DNA from: a virus
IMG/VR virus record: IMGVR_UViG_3300049793_000128
Span: 1 to 21,975 of that record
DNA length: 21,975 bases
Strand: one strand, 5' to 3'
The first letter of the stretch is position 1. Every line of letters starts with the position of its first letter. A program made the position numbers and the translations under genes. The notes under the pieces were generated by a model. That model had not been told where the DNA came from. It did no database searches and saw nothing but the letters and a program-made list of their open reading frames with translations. Shown here piece after piece: positions 14,469 to 21,074 of the stretch.

Positions 14469-15034
14469 GTCTTCTCGCATACAGTCAGCTTTGTCAACTC
14501 ATCGCGCGCGGCATCGTTGCCGGTAGCGACATCGAAATGGTGAACACCACCAGCATCGACATTCGCTTGGGCGATGCCATTATGGTGGAGAAGAGTGGTG
14601 AGGGAGGCGGTATCGGCGGTCCTCCATCCATCAGACGCGAAGTGTCGCTGCGCAATCGCGACCATCTGTCGATGGAAAAGATTTACCTGAACTCGGAAGG
14701 GTACGCTATCAGACCGGGTGAGTTCATTCTCGCGCAATCTCTTGAGACCTTTCACCTGCCGAACGACATCTCCGCTGAGTACAAACTCAAGTCGTCCATG
14801 GCGCGGCTCGGGCTGGAGCATCTCAACGCAGGCTGGTGCGACAGCGGCTGGTCGGGCAGTGTGTTGACGCTTGAGTTGAAGAACATGACGCAGTACCACT
14901 CCATTCGCATCCGTCCCGGCGATCGTATCGGCCAGATGGTGTTCTTCGAACACGTACCTGTCCCCGCTGACCGCAGCTATTCCGTGCGCGGGCGCTACAA
15001 CAACGACACTGAGGTGATGGGAGTTAAGGTATGA
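14465..15034 (+). CDS. dcd: dCTP deaminase / dUTPase-family enzyme, 189 aa
   Basis: Trimeric enzymes of this family turn dCTP into dUTP (and in some cases on to dUMP), feeding dTTP synthesis or base replacement. Visible motifs are the early SIDIRLGD (30-37), a strand pair ending IRPGEFILAQSLE (82-94), KSSMARLGL (109-117), AGWCDSGWSGSV (122-133), and the conserved LTLELKN with the likely catalytic E137, then IRPGDRIGQMVFFE (149-162). The length matches bacterial Dcd (about 190). The C-terminal tail (RGRYNNDT) differs from the YxGKYQGQ form of E. coli Dcd. Whether it is monofunctional or deaminase/dUTPase bifunctional cannot be decided by eye. The ATG overlaps the J-protein stop as ATGA. Confidence 0.85.
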   Translation: MSLLAYSQLCQLIARGIVAGSDIEMVNTTSIDIRLGDAIMVEKSGEGGGIGGPPSIRREVSLRNRDHLSMEKIYLNSEGYAIRPGEFILAQSLETFHLPNDISAEYKLKSSMARLGLEHLNAGWCDSGWSGSVLTLELKNMTQYHSIRIRPGDRIGQMVFFEHVPVPADRSYSVRGRYNNDTEVMGVKV

Positions 15035-15783
15035 AACGGGACTACAGCTGGAAGTCAGACTCCCTCGATGCCCGAGACATTCCGTGGGAAACCAATTTGC
15101 GAGCAGCTCAGCTGCCTCGTTCGATCAATCAACTGCATCGACACAACATGCCGCCCTCGTACGACCAAGACTACGGCGGTACATGCACGGCCAACGCGGC
15201 GACCGCGGCCCTCACCTACGAGCAGTTGAAGCTGGGACACAAGCCGTTCGCTTTCAGTCGGCTGTTCGTCTACTACAACGAACGTGTGTTGGAGCATACA
15301 GAGAACAGCGACGCTGGAGCGATGAATCGATCTGCTGTCAAGGTGCTTAACAAGATCGGCGCGTGTTCAGAAATAGCGTGGCCGTACGACCTCACCAAGA
15401 TGCTGCACCGGCCGTATAGCAGTACATACAACGCTGCGTTGCATCACCGTTGCGTTGGGTACAGACGCGTGGCCGTAAACGAACACGCTGTGAAGACAGC
15501 GGTGTTCAGCGACTACCCGGTGATCATCGGACTCAGCATTTATGAATACTTCGAGTCCGACACCGTAGCACGCAGCGGCGTGGTACCAATGCCAAACTTG
15601 CGTGAAGAAAAACTGCTCGGCGGTCATGCGGTGTTGTTGATGGGATACGACGACGACACGCAGCAGTTTCTGGTGCGCAACAGCTGGGGTACCAAATGGG
15701 GAGTGCACGGTTACTTCCATATCCCGTATGACTACGTCTGCAACCCGGAACTCGCAGACGATTTCTGGATTCTGCAGCCGTAA
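15031..15783 (+). CDS. Papain-like (C1A) cysteine peptidase, 250 aa
   Basis: All parts of a papain-type active site are present in order: oxyanion Q46 and nucleophile C52 in YDQDYGGTCTANAATAAL (44-61), H199 in LGGHAVLLMGYDDD (196-209), and N217 in VRNSWGTKWGVHGYF (215-229). The N-terminus (SLDARDIPWE, then LPRSINQLH...MPPSYDQ) matches the short lead of bacterial C1A enzymes with YDQGxxGSCTANA-type centres rather than a long inhibitory propeptide. There is no signal peptide, so it acts in the cytoplasm unless released by lysis. The ATG overlaps the deaminase stop as ATGA. Peptidases of this class are rare among phage replication genes. Targets may be host or phage proteins; nothing in the sequence says which. 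Confidence 0.88.
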   Translation: MKRDYSWKSDSLDARDIPWETNLRAAQLPRSINQLHRHNMPPSYDQDYGGTCTANAATAALTYEQLKLGHKPFAFSRLFVYYNERVLEHTENSDAGAMNRSAVKVLNKIGACSEIAWPYDLTKMLHRPYSSTYNAALHHRCVGYRRVAVNEHAVKTAVFSDYPVIIGLSIYEYFESDTVARSGVVPMPNLREEKLLGGHAVLLMGYDDDTQQFLVRNSWGTKWGVHGYFHIPYDYVCNPELADDFWILQP

Positions 15784-15836
15784 AACGGTGAACAGCACTC
15801 ACCGACATTAGTGCCGAAAGCGTAGGAGTTTTAACA

Positions 15837-16010
15837 ATGAACGCACACATTACATTCGTACTGATGTTGATCATGTACATCATCATGATCGTCGTGGCCA
15901 TACAGAACAAGGAATTCTGGAACAAAGAAGCTCGTCAATCCACTTCCATGTTCTGGTTCGAAGTCCTCGTCGGCTTCGCCATCCTCATGATGTACCACGG
16001 TACCGCTTGA
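15837..16010 (+). CDS. Small two-helix membrane protein, 57 aa
   Basis: A short gene with AGGAG 8 nt upstream of its ATG. Residues 5-22 are a strongly hydrophobic helix (ITFVLMLIMYIIMIVVAI). Residues 23-37 form a charged loop (QNKEFWNKEARQSTS). Residues 38-54 are a second hydrophobic helix (MFWFEVLVGFAILMMYH). A two-helix protein of this size may be a holin-like or other inner-membrane protein. No endolysin is seen nearby to support a lysis role, so the assignment stays open. Confidence 0.65.
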   Translation: MNAHITFVLMLIMYIIMIVVAIQNKEFWNKEARQSTSMFWFEVLVGFAILMMYHGTA

Positions 16011-16024
16011 CGAGGTAGCACAAC

Positions 16025-16204
16025 ATGAGCACCGAGCTGAAGGGTGGAACCTTGGACACGGTCAACGAAGAGTTTTCTATGTACAACCGTGACGACCAAC
16101 AAACGGTGATAAACGCAAAGCCAAGCGAGCTTGCGATAATGATACGCGTCGCCCTCACCTGGGATAAGACGCCTTTCTGGAGGTTGCTGAAATGCTCTTC
16201 GTAA
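16025..16204 (+). CDS. Hypothetical small protein, 59 aa
   Basis: The ATG at 16025 has GAGG about 9 nt upstream, just after the stop of the previous gene. The product is polar, with no membrane segment: an acidic start (STELKGGTLDTVNEEFS), then a likely helix (PSELAIMIRVALTW) and a tryptophan-rich end. Its last 13 nt overlap the start of the next membrane-protein gene, in a different frame. No family is recognised. Confidence 0.55.
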   Translation: MSTELKGGTLDTVNEEFSMYNRDDQQTVINAKPSELAIMIRVALTWDKTPFWRLLKCSS

Positions 16205-16365
16205 TCGGAATGATGTGCTTCATACTCGGTCTGCTCATGTTACTGCCCGGTGTCACGAACGGACCGCCAACTCCACGCACAGGCTTCGGCGTCATCATGG
16301 CTTGCGTCGGTGCTTCGTTGATGGTTCTTAGCGTGGGGATGTTTCTATGGCGCGTCATGCCCTAA
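16192..16365 (+). CDS. Small two-helix membrane protein, 57 aa
   Basis: A second 57-aa two-helix protein. The ATG is preceded by GGAGG with 8 nt spacing. Helix 1 covers residues 1-20 (MLFVIGMMCFILGLLMLLPG), the loop contains NGPPTPRT, and helix 2 covers about 32-53 (FGVIMACVGASLMVLSVGMF). The N-terminus is uncharged apart from the start. It overlaps the genes on both sides (13 nt and 19 nt). It has the size and shape of a small holin or antiholin, but no motif proves this. Confidence 0.65.
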   Translation: MLFVIGMMCFILGLLMLLPGVTNGPPTPRTGFGVIMACVGASLMVLSVGMFLWRVMP

Positions 16366-16808
16366 AAACCAGGACGAAGAGACGTCGGACGAAGTCCGCC
16401 GAAGTAGCGTTCATCCAGCCGAATCTTCGGGGCCGCGCGCGACTCACTCTGGATCGTTACTTCGGCGGCATCGGTGATGCATTCATGGTCGACCAGTTCA
16501 AGGCTACATTGCACAGCGGGTTTCAGTTGGAGTTAACTAAGTTGGACTTCCAACTGATTCCCGCTGCGTTGATACTGGCTTGCTACGGTCGTCATTATGA
16601 AGGTATTGAGTTTGTCGACGACTACGATGATTTGTTGTTGGCACAGCAAGAGGCGTTCACCGAAGGATGTGTGTGCGCACATCCGGATTTGTTCATGGCA
16701 AGCTGCATCGTAATTCTCGCACGACAAGATTTGTTTCCCTGTACTGAAGCTTTTGATGACATCAACATCCCAGAACTGTTCAATCAACTTGTAGTCGTGG
16801 AGGACTAA
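16347..16808 (+). CDS. Hypothetical protein, 153 aa
   Basis: The ATG at 16347 has GGGGA 7 nt upstream and lies inside the end of the membrane-protein gene. The first 20 residues are very basic (MARHALKTRTKRRRTKSAE), which suggests contact with nucleic acid or membrane phosphate. The rest is mildly acidic and helical (LDFQLIPAALILACYG), with scattered cysteines. The stop overlaps the next start as TAATG. No family is recognised. Confidence 0.6.
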   Translation: MARHALKTRTKRRRTKSAEVAFIQPNLRGRARLTLDRYFGGIGDAFMVDQFKATLHSGFQLELTKLDFQLIPAALILACYGRHYEGIEFVDDYDDLLLAQQEAFTEGCVCAHPDLFMASCIVILARQDLFPCTEAFDDINIPELFNQLVVVED

Positions 16809-17212
16809 TGGATAACCAAACTGTAATACCGAACCTGTTCGAAGTCATCGATCGCCTTCTTACAGGCAAGTGCACCAATCAACAGGCCCGCCACTGGGCG
16901 AAAGAGCATCTCGAGCGAGCGCACCAGCAGATAGAAGCCGAGCAAGACCCAGAGTACCTGCTGAGCGCTAAGGTCAGCGAAGACATCTGGGACCAACTAG
17001 GTAAGATCGGTGGACCGGGATACCCAACACCCGATGGACAGACCGACGCAGCACGCACTATTATAGCGAACGCCGAGCTTGTCGAGCGATACGATAGCGT
17101 CAACGCTCGTTCTCCCTTGGTGTACATCGCCGCGCTCGCCATCCACTCTCTCCGCCACATCGATCGGCTGGCTGCGCAAATGGCGATCAATGAAGCGGGA
17201 GGCTTGAACTAA
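16808..17212 (+). CDS. Hypothetical protein, 134 aa
   Basis: Translation starts at a TAATG overlap with GGAGG just upstream. The protein is mostly helical: NLFEVIDRLLTGKCTNQQAR, then AKEHLERAHQQIEAEQ, and a C-terminal helix (VYIAALAIHSLRHIDRLAAQ). A central loop contains PGYPTPDGQ. The helical layout with a hydrophobic last helix resembles many small phage proteins of unknown role. The stop overlaps the ligase start as TAATG, which suggests it is translated with the ligase. Confidence 0.6.
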   Translation: MDNQTVIPNLFEVIDRLLTGKCTNQQARHWAKEHLERAHQQIEAEQDPEYLLSAKVSEDIWDQLGKIGGPGYPTPDGQTDAARTIIANAELVERYDSVNARSPLVYIAALAIHSLRHIDRLAAQMAINEAGGLN

Positions 17213-18090
17213 TGAAACCGATGCTCGCTGCCAAGTGCACAGATATCCGCAAACTGCGGTATCCTCTATACGCGAGTCCAAAGTTGGATGGCGTTCGCGC
17301 TGTTATCAATCGCGAATGCGTGCTTAGTCGCAAGCTACTGTCCATCCCGAATAAATATGTGCAGAGTTTGTTCGGACGCAGCATACTGGACGGGCTTGAC
17401 GGCGAGCTGATAGTTGGCGAGGCGTACGCGTCCACTGTGTACCGAGATACAACCAGCGGCGTGATGAGCGTCGCTGGGGAACCTGCTGTACGGCTGTACG
17501 TGTTCGACGTACATACCATGTGGGATAAACCGTATCCAGCGCGACTAGCGCACCTGCAAGCGCGAGCGCGTAACTGGCCGAAGAACGTGGTGCTGCTGCC
17601 ACAGACCGAGATCAAAACGCCAGACCAGTTGACGGCCTACGAGATGGAGCAGCTCTCGCTCGGTTACGAAGGCGTAATGCTCCGCAGCTTTGACAGCTCA
17701 TACAAATTTGGACGCAGCACCGAGCGCGAGCAATGGCTGCTCAAGCTCAAGCGATTCGAGGACGCCGAGGCGACCATCATCGGCTTCGAAGAGTTGCAAC
17801 ACAATGAGAACGAGGCGACCAAGGACAACCTCGGTCGCATGAAGCGCTCCAGTCATAAGGAGAATCGCGTGGGTGGTGGTGTGCTCGGCTCGTTCATTGT
17901 ACAGGGTTATGGCAGTAAGTTCTCGTTCGGCATCGGCAGCGGATTCACGGCGGATGAGCGCGTCAAGTTCTGGGAAGCGCGTAAGCATCTGCTCGGTAAG
18001 ATCGTGAAGTATCAGTACTTCCCAGGTGGTGGTAAGGAACGCCCGAGGTTTCCAACCTTCCTGGGATTCAGGTCGAAGATCGACCTTTAG
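17212..18090 (+). CDS. ATP-dependent DNA ligase, 292 aa
   Basis: Seals nicks by forming a ligase-AMP intermediate. The adenylation lysine is K24 in ASPKLDGVRA (motif I). Other nucleotidyltransferase motifs follow: GLDGELIVG (motif III, E65), GYEGVMLRS (motif IV, E153), and WLLKLKRF (motif V, K178/K180). Residues about 185-292 form the OB-fold domain (AEATIIGFEELQ, then GVLGSFIVQGYG, SFGIGSGFT). It is a compact ligase without extra DNA-binding domains, as in other phages. The ATG overlaps the preceding stop as TAATG. It would act with the DNA polymerase and primase-helicase on the lagging strand and in repair. Confidence 0.9.
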   Translation: MKPMLAAKCTDIRKLRYPLYASPKLDGVRAVINRECVLSRKLLSIPNKYVQSLFGRSILDGLDGELIVGEAYASTVYRDTTSGVMSVAGEPAVRLYVFDVHTMWDKPYPARLAHLQARARNWPKNVVLLPQTEIKTPDQLTAYEMEQLSLGYEGVMLRSFDSSYKFGRSTEREQWLLKLKRFEDAEATIIGFEELQHNENEATKDNLGRMKRSSHKENRVGGGVLGSFIVQGYGSKFSFGIGSGFTADERVKFWEARKHLLGKIVKYQYFPGGGKERPRFPTFLGFRSKIDL

Positions 18091-18099
18091 CTCTTCCTT

Positions 18100-18115
18100 G
18101 CAATTGCGCAATTGC
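18100..18115. repeat. Perfect 16-bp palindrome in the ligase/18167 gap
   Basis: GCAATTGCGCAATTGC is self-complementary and is also a tandem pair of the palindrome GCAATTGC. It starts 10 nt after the ligase stop. It could be a protein-binding site or part of an RNA structure that marks the end of the preceding genes. Confidence 0.5.
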
Positions 18116-18132
18116 GGTGGGACAATGACCTT

Positions 18133-18148
18133 GGACGCGCTTGCGTCC
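18133..18148 (+). promoter_or_regulatory. Small GC hairpin upstream of the 183-aa gene
   Basis: GGACGC-GCTT-GCGTCC is a perfect 6-bp stem with a 4-nt loop, 18 nt before the ATG of the next gene and close to its GAGGAG site. There is no U-run, so it is more likely a processing or translation-control element than a terminator. Confidence 0.4.
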
Positions 18149-18166
18149 TACTACTGAGGAGTTGAC

Positions 18167-18718
18167 ATGGCTACCAAGAAGAAGGTTTCTGTTGTTCGCA
18201 AAGTAGTCCGTGATTCGAAGACGGGCCGCATTGTGGACAAATCCGAAGCGAAGAAACGACCGGCTACCACACAGACGGAAACCGTAGGCACTCGCGCGAG
18301 AGTGAGCGCGCGCGAACTGTTTACTCTGCCGCGCACACCCAAGGTGCCCAAGACACTGGCTGAAGCAGCCGACATGTATAGTCGCGTTCGTGAAGCGCGG
18401 CTGGCGTTGCAGAAAGCGTCCGAGCCTTACCAGCAGTTCGAGTTGGAGCTGCGCGAGCACATCATCGACAACCTACCCAAGTCTAAGGCAGGCGGCATCG
18501 CGGGTAAGTTGGTGCGCGTCGAGATCGTCAAGAAGGAAGTTCCGCAGGTGAAGGACGAGAAGAAGTTCGAAGCCTACGCTCGCAAGAAAGGCAACGAGGA
18601 CCTGATGGTCACGCGACCGAACACCAAGGCAATCGGTGAGCGCTGGGATGCTGGGAAGAAGATTCCTGGCGTTGAGCCGTTCGTCGTTGTTTCTCTTTCC
18701 ATGCACAAACTGAAGTAG
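18167..18718 (+). CDS. Conserved phage protein of unknown function, 183 aa
   Basis: The ATG has GAGGAG about 6 nt upstream. The first 50 residues are basic and polar (MATKKKVSVV start). Residues about 62-98 form a helix rich in charged residues, probably a coiled coil (DMYSRVREARLALQKASEPY). The C-terminal half carries a pattern that recurs in phage replication modules: LPKSKAGGIAGKLVRVEIVK (104-123), VPQVKDEKKFEAYA, then DLMVTRPNTKAIGERWDAGK and PGVEPFVVVSLSM. The coiled-coil plus beta layout recalls small host-nuclease-inhibitor or DNA-binding proteins, but no named family can be assigned. It stands between the ligase and the putative DNA-binding protein. Confidence 0.7.
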   Translation: MATKKKVSVVRKVVRDSKTGRIVDKSEAKKRPATTQTETVGTRARVSARELFTLPRTPKVPKTLAEAADMYSRVREARLALQKASEPYQQFELELREHIIDNLPKSKAGGIAGKLVRVEIVKKEVPQVKDEKKFEAYARKKGNEDLMVTRPNTKAIGERWDAGKKIPGVEPFVVVSLSMHKLK

Positions 18719-18728
18719 GAGTTGGTCC

Positions 18729-19181
18729 ATGAATCTCAAAAATCTGCTGAAGCAGAAGTATAACGAAGCCATGCAACATCTGCGTGAAAAGATGGTGCTG
18801 GCGCTAAACCACACCAAGCCAGAAATGCTGGCTAGTGCAGAGGAGTTGTTCATCCACAAAACCAACTACCTCGGCGCTATCAGCCCAGCGTCGGTGGTCG
18901 GATTCAGCTTCGCCATCGCCCGCACGCAAGGTGACAAGCTAGTAACCGAGCACATCATGGGTGGTGAAACCGAGCTGCTGGACTTGTTGGACAGCATGCA
19001 AAGCATCACCATCCAATACAGCGCAGTGCAAGGCGCGTTGGACGCTGCTCTTGATGTTGCCGACCAGCCTTGTCCCAGCTGCGGTAATAAGGTGCACGAC
19101 TCCAGCGATTTTGCTGATGCTCTTATCAGCGCCATCGTCAAAGACCTGCGTGAAGCAGGTGCAGAAGTTCATCGCCTCTAG
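18729..19181 (+). CDS. Hypothetical protein with one CxxC, 150 aa
   Basis: AGGAG lies 8 nt before the ATG. The protein is helical (LKQKYNEAMQHLREKMVLAL at about 7-26), with a short motif CPSCGNKVHD (C115, C118, H123) that could be half of a zinc site. Nothing else points to a function. It ends about 70 nt before the next gene. Confidence 0.6.
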   Translation: MNLKNLLKQKYNEAMQHLREKMVLALNHTKPEMLASAEELFIHKTNYLGAISPASVVGFSFAIARTQGDKLVTEHIMGGETELLDLLDSMQSITIQYSAVQGALDAALDVADQPCPSCGNKVHDSSDFADALISAIVKDLREAGAEVHRL

Positions 19182-19254
19182 GCGAAGATACCGCTACGTC
19201 GAGCGGGATAAAAAGTTAGACGTACCACCAACTAACAGCTAAGGAACTAAGCTC

Positions 19255-20202
19255 ATGGCAACCAAGAAGCAAGCAGCACCCGCCAAGAAGGCGACGAAGA
19301 AAACCAGCGGTAAGAGCATGACCGTCTTCGAAGAGAGGATGAAGCAACTGGCGGCAGCGGCAGTCGGCGTGGAAGCGCGCGTCGGCGGTGGTGGAACCTT
19401 CATCAGTACGAAAGGCGGCGCTCTGTCGTACAACGGTGCAGAGATGCCAGACAACGAGATGGACGTGGTTGTCCTCGATCACATCATCGAGTACGTCTAC
19501 TACGGCGACCGCTACGATCCGGACAACCCGCAATCGCCGATTGCATTCGCCTTCGGTCGCGACGAAGACGAGATGACGTGGCATCCGAACTCCATACCGG
19601 AATACGCCGGCGAACTTTGCAAAGACTCCGACATCAACCAATGGGGATCTGCCGAGACCGGTAAGGGCAAGGCAGCGAAGAACATTCGCCGCCTCGCCGT
19701 CATCCCAGCCGACCAGATCGACGACATCGAGAATGCCGAGATCGCCTACATCAAGGTTCCGGTTACCAGCGTCAAGGGCTGGGCGGGTTACGTGCGTTCG
19801 CTGGCGAACAACCTCAATCGTCCGCCGCTCGGCGTCGTTACGCGCATCAGCCTTGTCCGCGATGACAAGACGCAGTTCAAGATGAAGTTCGAACTCGTCG
19901 ATCAGATCGAAGACGCGGAAACGTTCGAAAGGTTGTGCGAGCTTTCCGAGAAGGCTGCAGCCGAGATCGAGTTCCCGTATGCGCCGTACGAAGAACCCGA
20001 GGCCAAGCCTGCTCGCGGTGCCAAAAAGGCAGGTCGGCAGGTGCCTGTGCAGCGGGCGCAGCAACGCCAGCCAACGGCAAAGCAAGCGCCAGCGGCCCGT
20101 GGCCGCAGCGCTCCGCCTGCTGCGCCTGCTAAAGCCCCGGCAAAGACCAGCAAAGCTCCGGCAAAGGCGGCTCCAGCGGCTGCGAAGAAGAGGAAGTTCT
20201 GA
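19255..20202 (+). CDS. Putative DNA-binding (ssDNA-binding-like) phage protein with histone H1-like tail, 315 aa
   Basis: The ATG has AAGGAA upstream. Residues 1-21 are rich in K and A. Residues about 40-240 form the conserved part: GGGGTFISTKGGALSYNG (44-61), a VVVLDHIIEYVYYGDRYD strand/helix (71-88), MTWHPNS, then INQWGSAETGKGKAAKNIRR (127-146), RLAVIPADQID, and KVPVTSVKGWAGYVRSLA (167-184). This pattern recurs in replication regions of many phages, often beside a family A polymerase, where a single-stranded DNA-binding role is usually suspected. Residues about 250-315 are a low-complexity A/K/P tail (PAKAPAKTSKAPAKAA, ending KKRKF) like histone H1 or bacterial H1-like proteins, well suited to binding DNA non-specifically. 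The acidic C-terminal tip seen in T7 gp2.5-type SSBs is missing, so the comparison is loose. Confidence 0.65.
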   Translation: MATKKQAAPAKKATKKTSGKSMTVFEERMKQLAAAAVGVEARVGGGGTFISTKGGALSYNGAEMPDNEMDVVVLDHIIEYVYYGDRYDPDNPQSPIAFAFGRDEDEMTWHPNSIPEYAGELCKDSDINQWGSAETGKGKAAKNIRRLAVIPADQIDDIENAEIAYIKVPVTSVKGWAGYVRSLANNLNRPPLGVVTRISLVRDDKTQFKMKFELVDQIEDAETFERLCELSEKAAAEIEFPYAPYEEPEAKPARGAKKAGRQVPVQRAQQRQPTAKQAPAARGRSAPPAAPAKAPAKTSKAPAKAAPAAAKKRKF

Positions 20203-20204
20203 CC

Positions 20205-20771
20205 GTGGACAAATCCGTTGCTCATAAGCACCGTATGAACCATATCGGGCTGCATCTTTACCCGGACAAGCTCGTGCCGTGGAACGAAGCCATTCCTCCG
20301 GATATGGCGAACGCACGCACCACGGTCGGAAGGCTGCGCAACTGCGGTTACTGCGGGAGCATGCATCCCTCGGACGTCGCGGCGGCAATCAAGGAAGGAG
20401 CCAAGGGTCACTTCGCTGATCAGAAGTACGGTTGGCCGCACAAGGCTTACTTCGACGACGTGCCGAATCCGTTCGCAGGAATGTTGGAAAGTCGAAGCAG
20501 TACGTCACGACCGACTCCGGATGAACTCGAGGCTGGCAAGTACATCACCATCCCGGGTGACTTCGTAGTCGTCGACCAACAGACCGGTCACAGCGAGCGG
20601 AAGATGGAGTACTACGGCGCGCCGACACCGGCTGGAAACAAGACGTACGGCAAGTTTTATTCCGTACATCTTCAGGACGCGACGCCAGAGGAGAGGGACA
20701 TCATCGAACACCACCTTGGATTACGCTTCTTGTTTGAGGATGGCGGCATCAGATGGACTCTCATTACGTAG
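20205..20771 (+). CDS. Hypothetical protein with CxxC...H motif, 188 aa (GTG start likely)
   Basis: The longest frame starts at GTG 20205, 2 nt after the preceding stop, with AGAGGAAG upstream; an ATG ten codons later (20235) is the alternative. Residues 45-56 contain RNCGYCGSMHPS (C47, C50, H54), a possible metal site. Further on are YGWPHKAYFDDVPNPFAG and KFYSVHLQDATPEERDIIEH. The profile is that of a small globular phage protein. No family is recognised. The position between the DNA-binding protein and DNA polymerase suggests a replication-linked role. Confidence 0.65.
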   Translation: MDKSVAHKHRMNHIGLHLYPDKLVPWNEAIPPDMANARTTVGRLRNCGYCGSMHPSDVAAAIKEGAKGHFADQKYGWPHKAYFDDVPNPFAGMLESRSSTSRPTPDELEAGKYITIPGDFVVVDQQTGHSERKMEYYGAPTPAGNKTYGKFYSVHLQDATPEERDIIEHHLGLRFLFEDGGIRWTLIT

Positions 20772-20872
20772 CTAGTTGTGTCTTGAGCATCTGACGGCTG
20801 ACAAAACAGTTTGCGGTCTGTGACAACGCCTCGGGCGAACGAAACCGCACTTACTCATCACAGGAGGACAGT

Positions 20873-21064
20873 ATGTCGAACGAGCTGGATAGCTGGGATG
20901 CCTTGAACAAGGCGCTCAAGAAGATCAAGGAAGACCCGGCGTGGGAGTTGCTGAAGGAAGAGCAGGCTGGACGCAAGCGTCCGCAATTCCTCCTGCGCAT
21001 CTACGGACGCGCTAATCTGCTGCGATCGCAGCGTGAACGTAAGGCTCTGATGAAGAGCTGCTGA
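20873..21064 (+). CDS. Hypothetical protein, 63 aa
   Basis: AGGAGG lies 6-7 nt before the ATG, and a 101-nt gap with no clear feature precedes it. The product is highly charged and helical (DALNKALKKIKEDPAWELLK, then a basic end rich in R and K). It ends at a TGA whose last A starts the AGGAG site of the polymerase gene. No family is recognised. Confidence 0.6.
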   Translation: MSNELDSWDALNKALKKIKEDPAWELLKEEQAGRKRPQFLLRIYGRANLLRSQRERKALMKSC

Positions 21065-21074
21065 GGAGCACGTC

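Noticed and set aside
19172-19206. Two small hairpins (TCGCC/GGCGA and CCGCT/AGCGG) after the 150-aa gene
   Set aside because: Stems of 5 bp without a U-run are expected often by chance and one overlaps the stop codon.
19216-20388. A 390-aa minus-strand open frame across the DNA-binding protein gene
   Set aside because: Shadow of the A/K-rich gene on the plus strand; no ribosome binding site and it crosses two supported genes.
20772-20872. A 101-nt gap before the 63-aa gene
   Set aside because: It could hold a promoter, but no convincing -35/-10 pair or hairpin was seen.
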